Source: Dyella_B sp036746095 (lineage in GTDB: Bacteria > Pseudomonadota > Gammaproteobacteria > Xanthomonadales > Rhodanobacteraceae). From it: a stretch of DNA of 64,000 nt. How positions within the stretch are numbered: the stretch's first letter is position 1; each line of letters starts with the position of its first letter. The translations under genes were made by a program, and so were the position numbers. The DNA is taken from the NCBI RefSeq assembly GCF_036746095.1, contig NZ_DAIOEU010000002.1, positions 62,001-126,000 on the forward strand. Direction: 5' to 3'. The notes below the pieces were generated by a model that did no database searches, was not told the DNA's origin, and worked only from the letters and a program-made list of their open reading frames with translations. Positions 39,761-47,203 of the stretch are shown in pieces.

Positions 39761-40255
39761 ATGTCCACCATCGCCACCGAAAGCACGGCTGATTCCCGCG
39801 CGACGCAGCCAACGCCATTGTTCGAACGCATCCTGCTACCGATCGACGGATCGGAATTGTCGCTGCGCGCATTCAGCATGGGTCTTGAGCTGGCCAGGTC
39901 CCTCGGCGCCACGGCGATAGCCATGCACGTGGTGCCGCCGTACAACGCCATCGCATACATGACTGAATTTCTCGCCGCAGCCGAATTGCGCTACAGCCAG
40001 CATGCATTGGAAAGCGCCTCCCACTATCTGGACAGCGCCCTCGCCTTGGCCAAGCAGGCCAGGGTGCCATGCGAATGCCACTACGTATTCGGCGAGCATC
40101 CGCACGAAGCCATCCTAAACGCAGTCACCGAGCATCACTGCGATCTGGTCGTGATGGCCACGCATGGTTGGCACGGCGTGAACCGCCTGCTGTTGGGGAG
40201 CGAGACGCAAAAGGTGTCGATGCGCAGCCCGGTACCGGTGCTGGTATGTCGATAA
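39761..40255 (+). CDS. Universal stress protein, single domain
   Basis: 164 residues. An N-terminal polar extension of about 20 residues leads into FERILLPIDGSELSLRAFSM; later DLVVMATHGWHGVNRLLLGSETQKVS (G-x2-G-x8/9-G) and VLVC at the end. CGGAGG precedes the ATG. Very similar in layout to the Usp at 18496. Followed after 39 nt by the Nramp-type gene, probably in the same transcript. Confidence 0.93.
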   Translation: MSTIATESTADSRATQPTPLFERILLPIDGSELSLRAFSMGLELARSLGATAIAMHVVPPYNAIAYMTEFLAAAELRYSQHALESASHYLDSALALAKQARVPCECHYVFGEHPHEAILNAVTEHHCDLVVMATHGWHGVNRLLLGSETQKVSMRSPVPVLVCR

Positions 40256-40294
40256 ACACGAAACGCAAGGTCCCCTCATATCGGCACAGCAGTC

Positions 40295-41632
40295 ATGCGC
40301 GAGCAACCTCTCCCTGAAAGTGATGCCCAGTCTTCGGCATCCCCCGCTGAAAAAAGCGCGCGTGACAAAACCTGGTGGAAACGATTGGCCCAACACCCCT
40401 TGCTGCACGTTGGGTCCGGCTTGATCACCGGCGTCGCCGACGACGACCCAAGCGGCATTGCCACCTATTCGCAAGCCGGTGCGCAGTTCGGCCTCAACAT
40501 GCTCTGGACCATGCCGCTCAGCTTTCCGATGATGGGGGCGGTGCAATCGATGTGTGCACGCATCGGACGCGTGACCGGCAAAGGATTGGCGGCCAACATC
40601 AAGCAGGCGTTTCCCCCGTATGTGTTGAAAGGGGTGGTGCTGATGTTGCTGTTCGCCAACACACTCAACATAGCCGCGGATATTGCCGCGATGGGCGAAG
40701 CGGCCGAACTGGTAACCTCGATCAACCGGCACATCATGACGGTATGCTTTGTGGTGATGACCCTGGCGGCGCAAATCGCTGTGCCTTATCACCGCTACGT
40801 GCATTACCTCAAATGGCTGACGCTCTCGCTGCTTGCCTACGCCGCCGTGCTGTTTACCGTGCATGTGCCGTGGAAAGCCGTAGCGTGGCGCACGCTATGG
40901 CCCCACCTGCACCTGGACGGAACCGCCGCCACCGTCATCGTCGGCGTGTTCGGCACCACCATCAGCCCGTACCTGTTTTTCTGGCAGGCATCCGAAGAAA
41001 TCGAAGACATGCATTTGCACGCCGACGCAAAACCGCTGCGGCTGGATCCCGCCGCCGGATTCACCGAACTGCTGCGCATCAAGTGGGATACCTGGGGCGG
41101 CATGTTCTATTCCAACCTTGCGGCGTACTTCATCATTCTGGCCACAGCGGTCACCTTGCACGTGGCGGGCATCACCGACATCACCACGGCTGCACAGGCG
41201 GCCAGTGCCTTGCAGCCATTGGCCGGTGAATTTGCGGCGATGGTGTTTGCGCTTGGCGTACTCGGCGTGGGCCTTATCGGCGTGCCGGTGTTGGCGGGCT
41301 CGGCCAGCTATGCGCTATGCGAAGCGATGGATTGGCGGTGGGGCCTGGAACGCTCGGCCAAGGATGCGCGGGGTTTCTATGGCGTTATCACCGTGAGTGT
41401 GCTGGCGGCATTGGCCATTCAATACTCATCGGTGCCGCCAATGAAGGCCTTGTTCTGGAGTGCTGTGGTCAATGGCGTGGTTGCCGTGCCGCTGATCGTG
41501 GTCATCGTCGTCATCGCGTCGAAGCCATCGATGATGGGCGAGTTTACGGCGCCCAGGCTTGTGCGCTGTCTGGGCTGGACCAGTGCGTTCGTCATGGGTG
41601 TCACGGCGTTGTATATGTTGGTTCCTCTTTGA
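40295..41632 (+). CDS. Nramp-family transporter, non-canonical metal site
   Basis: 445 residues, about 11 membrane helices with the Nramp fold. The helix-1 metal motif, normally DPGN, is DPSGIATY, so the coordinating Asn is missing. The helix-6 motif, normally A-x2-MPH, is TTISPYLFFWQ, so both Met and His are missing. Canonical Mn/Fe transport is therefore doubtful; this belongs to the Nramp-related group that may carry Mg or other substrates. It has an extended polar N-terminus of about 30 residues. Located 39 nt after a usp gene, at the right end of the FNR-box island. Confidence 0.9.
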   Translation: MREQPLPESDAQSSASPAEKSARDKTWWKRLAQHPLLHVGSGLITGVADDDPSGIATYSQAGAQFGLNMLWTMPLSFPMMGAVQSMCARIGRVTGKGLAANIKQAFPPYVLKGVVLMLLFANTLNIAADIAAMGEAAELVTSINRHIMTVCFVVMTLAAQIAVPYHRYVHYLKWLTLSLLAYAAVLFTVHVPWKAVAWRTLWPHLHLDGTAATVIVGVFGTTISPYLFFWQASEEIEDMHLHADAKPLRLDPAAGFTELLRIKWDTWGGMFYSNLAAYFIILATAVTLHVAGITDITTAAQAASALQPLAGEFAAMVFALGVLGVGLIGVPVLAGSASYALCEAMDWRWGLERSAKDARGFYGVITVSVLAALAIQYSSVPPMKALFWSAVVNGVVAVPLIVVIVVIASKPSMMGEFTAPRLVRCLGWTSAFVMGVTALYMLVPL

Positions 41633-41811
41633 AATCTCAGCTACGCGAAGGGTAGTCCTTCCCGGCTTTCACCTGACTAGCGTTGAGTCCCAAACGGGCC
41701 GATGGCTTCATATATCGTCACCTCGGCAAAAGCTGGGTTAAAGCGAAAGGCACTGGGTTCCGGCTTTCGCCGAGATGAAGAAGTTTTCCAGTAAATTCAG
41801 GAAAACCGTCC

Positions 41812-42969
41812 TCAACGATATCCGTCAGTGCGCATCAATTGCTGATGCAGCCATGGAGCGGCTTTCCGCTGTGCCCATATCCGGCGTACCGGTTCGCGCA
41901 GCCGCAAACAGGGACGCTCCACCAAATGATGAAATGCAGTGCCCACGATGAGTATGGCTGTTACATAGAGCAGCACGGTCCATATGCCGTGACCGTCGAC
42001 CCATGGCGCGAAACGCCCGTGCAATTGCCCGTACACCATTTTGTGAGTCAGATAGAGGCTGTATGAGGTGGCCGCAAACCATGCCGCCCCGGGGATGCGA
42101 ATACGCGCCAATACACTGCGGCGGCTCGCCGCACTCGCTACGAGTACGGTCATGGCCGTGGCGAGAACCGGGTAACCGAACACGTTGGCGACCAGGCCAA
42201 AGCGCTGTTGTCCATCGAAACCCCACATGCACAGGCCGGTAAGCATGACGCCAGCCACCAGCAGCGCATTGGCGTGGCGCTCGCACCATACCCAAACCCG
42301 CGTGCGATAACTGCTCGCCGCTGCCAGCGCAACGCCGCCGAGCAGGTCGTCCAGGCGTGCATAGGTGGGGTAGTAGAGCAAGCGCAGGTATGTGTCGCCC
42401 GCTTCGTCGCCATGAACCTGAAGGGGTTGCACAAAGTGGGTCCATAGCCAGGCGCGAAGTACGATTCCAACGAGCGCCAACACCACGATAACCATTGCGC
42501 CACGCATAAGCCGGCCCGTGCGTACAAGCAAGAGCGCCAGCAACGGGAACAACAGATAGAACTGCTCTTCCACGCACAATGACCAGGCGTGTGAAAAGGC
42601 GGCACGGTTTGGATCAATGAACAGGTTGAGTGTGTAGGTAAGAAACTGCCACAACGGCATCATGCCGGCGGCTTCGCGCATCGAAGGCCAGGCGATATAG
42701 ATACCCAGCATCACAAAGTAGGCAGGCAAGGTACGAAAGCCCCGCCGCAGATAAAAATCCACCCAATCCACGTTGCCGCGCGAAACCAGTGCATTGAAAA
42801 CCTGCGAGCCGATCAAAAAGCCGGATAACGCAAAGAACAGATCCACACCCATCCAGCCGCTCCAGCGCCATACGCCGCCGCCCATATAGCCGGCGATATA
42901 GCTGTGAAACGGCATCACCCACAGGATGGCGACCGCGCGAAGCAGGTCCAGGCCTGGTTTTCGTTCCAT
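41812..42969 (-). CDS. Acyltransferase 3 family membrane protein (OafA-like)
   Basis: 385 residues, about 10 membrane helices. Begins MERKPGLDLLRAVAILWVMP with the family's D-x-LRA motif; the R/H motif is VDLFFALSGFLIGSQVF; later AWSLCVEEQFYLLFPLLALL. Such proteins acetylate or acylate surface polysaccharides or lipids. AAGGGG lies before the ATG at 42969; longer readings upstream lack a start signal. No neighbouring glycan genes and no FNR box, so it appears outside the low-oxygen island. Confidence 0.92.
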   Translation of the reverse strand: MERKPGLDLLRAVAILWVMPFHSYIAGYMGGGVWRWSGWMGVDLFFALSGFLIGSQVFNALVSRGNVDWVDFYLRRGFRTLPAYFVMLGIYIAWPSMREAAGMMPLWQFLTYTLNLFIDPNRAAFSHAWSLCVEEQFYLLFPLLALLLVRTGRLMRGAMVIVVLALVGIVLRAWLWTHFVQPLQVHGDEAGDTYLRLLYYPTYARLDDLLGGVALAAASSYRTRVWVWCERHANALLVAGVMLTGLCMWGFDGQQRFGLVANVFGYPVLATAMTVLVASAASRRSVLARIRIPGAAWFAATSYSLYLTHKMVYGQLHGRFAPWVDGHGIWTVLLYVTAILIVGTAFHHLVERPCLRLREPVRRIWAQRKAAPWLHQQLMRTDGYR

Positions 42970-43104
42970 GATGTCCCCTTTTCGCAAACGGCTTGACGCC
43001 CCTTCAACGAGCGCACCAGTTTGACGGCGATTTATGGCAATGCACTGGCGCGAGTACAGCCATCGCATGGCAGTCCTTATTTATTTCACAATGCGGTGGC
43101 CCTA

Positions 43105-43168
43105 TAGGCGAGGGATGAAATCCCAGCATCAGGCACTCAAAAGATGCTTGGATTTTCATCCCAGCCTA
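43105..43168. repeat. REP palindrome, GGGATGAAATCCC family
   Basis: TAGGCGAGGGATGAAATCCCAGC pairs with GCTTGGATTTTCATCCCAGCCTA. It is the only recognisable element in the 42970-43331 gap apart from a short GCCGGACGCC/GGCGCCCGG stem near 43225. Confidence 0.8.
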
Positions 43169-43331
43169 CCCAGGCCAGGCACAGCCTGGTGTTGTTTATC
43201 TTAAAAATCATCGCATTACGCCGGACGCCTGCGGCGCCCGGAATTGCGCGCATACTGGATGCGCTTCTTCCGCCCGAAGTGATCAGGGGTCTCATCAACC
43301 GTGCCGGGCAACAGCCCCAAGCGAGGTTCTC

Positions 43332-44108
43332 ATGAACACCATCACACCATGGGTAGCATTGTCGTTTGCATTGTCATGTGCCGCCGGAGCGCAGGCAGCG
43401 GATAAGAGCGGTTCGACCATTGTGCGGGACTACACCGATATTGTGGTTCCTGCCGATCAACAGGCTTATGAAACCGGCGTCAAAAACTTCAATCAGTGCC
43501 TGCACCAACATGGCTTTAAATATACGTGGAAGGCATGGATACACGAGACGGGAAATACCTACGCGTATTCGTATGTCACCGATCCCCTTTCGTGGGAAGC
43601 CTTTGACGCGATGAGCGCCGCAGGCAAGGCGTGCGACCAGGCGCTAAGGGCGGCCGTCAATCCGCATTTGAAAAGCGAGACGAGCGCATTTTTTGAAATG
43701 ATGCCGGCATTGAGCCATATGCCCAAGGGCAAGCCGCCGACGTCGGCTTATATTGAAGTGACGTATTTCAAGCTCAAGCCCGGGCATGAGGCCACGGAAG
43801 CCTTTACAGCTGCCGCGAAAAAAATCGCTGCCGCTGCCGAGAAATCGAATTGGGCCGTCAACTACATGATCGGCGCGGTTCGTGAAGGCGCTGGCGATGC
43901 ACCTGACTTTATCCTGGTTATTCCTGCCAAAAGCTGGGCGGAGATTGGCAAAGAACCCGACCCTTCCGTGTGGAAGATGGTCGAGAACGTCTACGGCAAG
44001 GACAGTGGGCAAGCGATTCGCAAGTCTGTCAACGACGCAGTGCAGAACGAGTCGGAGCATGTGGATAGCTATAGCGCCGAATTGACGTACATGGCGAGTG
44101 GCCAATAA
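43332..44108 (+). CDS. Hypothetical secreted protein
   Basis: 258 residues with a clean signal peptide (TPWVALSFALSCAAGAQA, cleavage before ADKSG). The mature part has two Cys (FNQCLHQHG and GKACDQAL) and no recognised domain. Periplasmic or exported. CGAGG is found about 7 nt before the ATG. Stands alone between two repeat-filled gaps. Confidence 0.75.
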   Translation: MNTITPWVALSFALSCAAGAQAADKSGSTIVRDYTDIVVPADQQAYETGVKNFNQCLHQHGFKYTWKAWIHETGNTYAYSYVTDPLSWEAFDAMSAAGKACDQALRAAVNPHLKSETSAFFEMMPALSHMPKGKPPTSAYIEVTYFKLKPGHEATEAFTAAAKKIAAAAEKSNWAVNYMIGAVREGAGDAPDFILVIPAKSWAEIGKEPDPSVWKMVENVYGKDSGQAIRKSVNDAVQNESEHVDSYSAELTYMASGQ

Positions 44109-44219
44109 AAAATCGGGGACCAGGATGCACATGTGGGTTGGGGTGAGGCGCAGCCGATTCCCAATATGGCCTGCATGGGCCCGGGAACGTCGGGGCTCGC
44201 GTTCCGCTGCGTCGATTCG

Positions 44220-44296
44220 TCATCCCGGCGAAAGCCGGGACCCAGCGACTTTTTGGCTCTTTGAAGTCACTGGGCCCCGGCTTTCGCCGGGGTGGC
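44220..44296. repeat. Long-loop palindrome GTCATCCCGGCGAAAGCCGGG type
   Basis: Arms CCCGGCGAAAGCCGGGACCCAG and CTGGGCCCCGGCTTTCGCCGGGG flank AGCGACTTTTTGGC / GAAGTCACT. Related to the GTCATTCCGGC family. It directly adjoins the element at 44301. Confidence 0.75.
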
Positions 44297-44300
44297 GGTA

Positions 44301-44461
44301 TTGAAGGCAACGCTGAACAAGTATTGCCGACGACCCTGCCTGTTCGCAGGCCACAGGGCCGTCGGCGAAAGCAGACTGGCGCATCCTCGAGACGACAGAC
44401 CGAAGGCCTGCGACCAGACAGGGCTGGTGACGCCAGCGATACTTGATCAGTGTTGCCTTGA
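44301..44461. mobile_element. MITE-like element, about 161 bp
   Basis: Terminal inverted repeats: TTGAAGGCAACGCTGAACAAGTAT at the left and its near-complement ATACTTGATCAGTGTTGCCTTGA at the right, shown here as two separate ends. The interior has smaller stems (CCCTGCCTG / CAGGCCACAGGG). A half copy occurs at 31383-31441. No gene inside. Confidence 0.7.
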
Positions 44462-44475
44462 GCATGTGTCATGAC

Positions 44476-45372
44476 TCAAGCATCCGATACTTCAAGCCGC
44501 TCAAGATCAGCAACAAGCCCAGGCCCGTTCGGCTCCCATCCCAGCTTCCGGCGCGTTTGCGCACTGGACGCAGGCACATCGTGGTCGATAAACCTGGCGA
44601 GCCATCCGACATACGCCGGCGCTTCCTCCGGCGCAATCGACCTCACCGGCAAGTTCAACCGCTTGCCGATGGCTTCGGCGATGCTGCGCACTGACACGCC
44701 CTCTTCCGCCACCGCGTGATATTTCGCATTCGGCTGTGCCTTCTCGAGCGCCAGTTGATACAACTTACCTACGTCAGCGACATGCGCCGAAGGCCAACGA
44801 TTAAGACCATCCCCCACATACGTGCACACGCCCTTCTCGCGGTACATCGCGATCAACGGGGTGATGAGACCTTGCCTGGCGGGATCATGCACTTGCGGAA
44901 GCCGCACCACCGATACGTTGACACCTTGTGCGGCCACCAACGCCGCCTCTTCCTCCGACGCCGCACGAGGATGCGCGCTTGCACCCACGATCGCGTTGTC
45001 TTCCTTGGCCGGTTCGCCAGGCACGGTATTGGCGAGTCCGGTGCCGGATGTCACGATCAACGGACGGTTGGAACCGGCGAGCACAGCGCCGAGCGCGCGG
45101 ATCACCGGACGATCGTCCTCGCAGTTCTGCACGAAGCGCGAAAAATCATGGTTGAAGGCCAGATGGATCACGCCATCCGAACGCGCCGCTGCGTCCTTCA
45201 GGCTATCCGGGTCCGCGATGGAACCGCGATACACCTCCGCGCCGGCAGCCGCAAGCGCCCGCGCCTTGTCCTCCGAGCGGCACAGGCCAATCACCTGATG
45301 GCCCGCCGCCATCAATTCCTTGACCACCTTTGAACCGATAAAGCCAGTGGCTCCCGTTACAAACACACGCAT
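44476..45372 (-). CDS. NAD(P)-dependent epimerase/dehydratase-like protein (atypical SDR)
   Basis: 298 residues. N-terminal MRVFVTGATGFIGSKVVKEL is a Rossmann TGxTGFIG motif. The usual Y-x3-K pair is not evident, so this is an atypical SDR that may act as an NAD(P)-binding oxidoreductase or sensor. GGAGA lies 7 nt before the ATG at 45372; upstream in-frame codons are leader. No operon partners. Confidence 0.88.
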   Translation of the reverse strand: MRVFVTGATGFIGSKVVKELMAAGHQVIGLCRSEDKARALAAAGAEVYRGSIADPDSLKDAAARSDGVIHLAFNHDFSRFVQNCEDDRPVIRALGAVLAGSNRPLIVTSGTGLANTVPGEPAKEDNAIVGASAHPRAASEEEAALVAAQGVNVSVVRLPQVHDPARQGLITPLIAMYREKGVCTYVGDGLNRWPSAHVADVGKLYQLALEKAQPNAKYHAVAEEGVSVRSIAEAIGKRLNLPVRSIAPEEAPAYVGWLARFIDHDVPASSAQTRRKLGWEPNGPGLVADLERLEVSDA

Positions 45373-45798
45373 GAGCAAATCTCCGATGTTTACGCCAGCA
45401 AGCATCTGCTCTTTGCGCATGTCGATGAAGTAGTGACGTCATCCTATGAAAATAACTAACAGGATAAACAGATTTCTCGTCCTGGAAGCCTCCGCGCCCC
45501 AGCAATTGCTAGAGGTTGGCTGGTTCAGCATTGGCCGGCTCAGCTTGCTTGATAGCAATGGAGGTATGACGATCGCGGAAATCTGCACAGCCCCTAGTAA
45601 AGCAATCAGCCCCAAGGCGCAGCTCGCCACCCCATGGTTTACAAAGGCCATGGCCGCAGCTCCAACGGAATAACTATCATCATGAACATTGCATGCAGTG
45701 ACGAATTCTCTCAGGCCGTAAAAATTTCAGAGGCGCCGAGATAACGCAGTACGAGCGTGAACCACGTCCACGGTGACACCGCCCCCTTCTCCCGATGA
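45373..45798. other. Gap of 426 bp without a convincing gene
   Basis: Two overlapping antisense frames occur: 45446-45673 on plus (75 codons) and 45439-45651 on minus (70 codons, hydrophobic at both ends). Neither has a good start signal or recognisable family. I see no terminator or promoter I would defend. Confidence 0.4.
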
Positions 45799-46137
45799 TC
45801 AATGGGACGTTGTTGCTTGACGGTTCGCTTTGAAAAGCTCGCCATACGAGCCAAATAAACTCACCGTCCCCACAACACCAAATATTGCGCCAGGCACGTA
45901 AAAGAGGCAGCGAAGCTCCAGGTTATGGAGCAGCACCGACCATCCCGGCGGCACTAGATACGCTGCAATGCCCACGCACGAAGATACAAGGCCCAACGAG
46001 CTTCCAATCAAAAGAAACAGGAAACTCTTGTGCCGGTAGCGACGTAACGCCTGAATTTGAATGCCAACAAGAAAAACCATAACCAGTATCGCGAACACGG
46101 TCATGGCCATGGCCATGAAATGATAAGTCTGGTACAT
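45799..46137 (-). CDS. Small four-helix membrane protein
   Basis: 112 residues, ATG at 46137 with GGCAGGAAC directly upstream. Helices at about 8-28, 40-62 and 78-102 (AMTVFAILVMVFLVGIQIQA, SFLFLLIGSSLGLVSSCVGI, FYVPGAIFGVVGTVSLFGSY). No family recognised. Monocistronic. Confidence 0.7.
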   Translation of the reverse strand: MYQTYHFMAMAMTVFAILVMVFLVGIQIQALRRYRHKSFLFLLIGSSLGLVSSCVGIAAYLVPPGWSVLLHNLELRCLFYVPGAIFGVVGTVSLFGSYGELFKANRQATTSH

Positions 46138-46471
46138 GTTCCTGCCCCCAATATAATTCGCGCAAGTTTACATGGCCCCTCTCGTTTCGAAGCGATGGAT
46201 TGGTCGGCAGCTTGCCACTTTGGATCGGCATGGACCGGCGATGTGGCAATGCACTGGCATATCGCCATGTCCAGCCGCGATACGTAAGACTGTATTTTTC
46301 CCCGCCGTGTAAGCGGGACACCTTGCCCATTGAGCGTCTTCACCGAATTACGAAAATTCGCGCGCTCATTAACGCGAAGCGAATGATCAGCCCCCTAGTG
46401 TTGAGCTGCCTCGCAGTCGGGTTTCTTGCGCGGCATGACTGGTTTTTTGCAATCTGCCCAAGGAGGAACGT

Positions 46472-46972
46472 ATGAAAGCGAAATCAGCGTTGTTACTTGC
46501 AGTGGCGTGTGCCATCGGCGCGGTAAGTTCTTCCGCAGCTGGACAAACCGAGACACGCTATTTTTCGTTCGTGACGCCTTCCAGCCCAAGTTCCACCGGC
46601 GCCAATGCGACCATATTTGGTCCGCATGAATTTGTTATAGCGGTCAATGACCCTACGTTGGTGCAGCAAATCGAGCGCGTTCTCCACAATCACGCGTGGC
46701 CTGGCGACCCCGTGCATATCTTGGGCAGGGTCGTGCGAGGTCGTGTTCCCTATAACGAGGAATATCCCTTTCATCTTGACCCAGGCTCCATCCAACTGTT
46801 CTTTCAAGCAACCGAGCAATGTGACGCCACTGCGTTTGAGGTCGAAGAGCACATAGAGCTTGTTGGCGTACCCAACTCCGGCTTTTTGCAAAACGGCATC
46901 TGGTGTCCATGGGAATCGCGCCTGGTGCGAGAGATCAGATACCCATTCCCATCATCCGAAATGATTAAGTGA
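46472..46972 (+). CDS. Secreted BP74-like domain protein
   Basis: 166 residues with an AAGGAGGAA ribosome-binding site and a signal peptide (ALLLAVACAIGAVSSSAAG). The mature part looks like a BP74-type domain: EFVIAVNDPTLVQQIERVL, HILGRVVRGRVPYNEEYPFH, LDPGSIQLFFQATEQCDA, then CPWESRLVREI. Two Cys (EQCDA and WCPW) may form a disulfide. BP74 was named from Dictyostelium; bacterial copies are secreted proteins of unknown role. The family assignment is from memory of the motif pattern. Confidence 0.75.
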   Translation: MKAKSALLLAVACAIGAVSSSAAGQTETRYFSFVTPSSPSSTGANATIFGPHEFVIAVNDPTLVQQIERVLHNHAWPGDPVHILGRVVRGRVPYNEEYPFHLDPGSIQLFFQATEQCDATAFEVEEHIELVGVPNSGFLQNGIWCPWESRLVREIRYPFPSSEMIK

Positions 46973-47048
46973 CCGGTCGCCCTGGCTTAATTCGGCCGAA
47001 TAGAAACCGGTCATCATGAGCAAAAGTCCACCGCCTTGCGCCAACCAG

Positions 47049-47102
47049 CAAAGTTGGAATCCACTACCTTTTCAGCCTCAAAGTCGCTGGATTCCAACTT
47101 TG
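47049..47102. terminator. Bidirectional terminator-like hairpin, 15-bp perfect stem
   Basis: CAAAGTTGGAATCCA (47049-47063) pairs with TGGATTCCAACTTTG (47088-47102), loop 24 nt. It lies between the convergent BP74-like gene and the cusA-like gene. No long T-run follows, so it may be a repeat that doubles as a terminator. Confidence 0.65.
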
Positions 47103-47203
47103 GCTGCACCCAGATGCTCATCTCCAAACTAAATCGGCGACTCACAGCTCTTTAGCAAAGAGCGGCAAATTCCAGCTCTGCCATCAACCCAATGACGACC
47201 TCG

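Noticed and set aside
40295..41632. Calling the Nramp-like gene a Mn/Fe transporter (mntH)
   Set aside because: The DPGN and MPH metal-binding motifs are not conserved, so the specific name is not supported.
46200..46475. Plus-strand frame of 91 codons before the BP74-like gene
   Set aside because: No ribosome-binding site, unusual composition, and it runs into the start of a well-supported gene.
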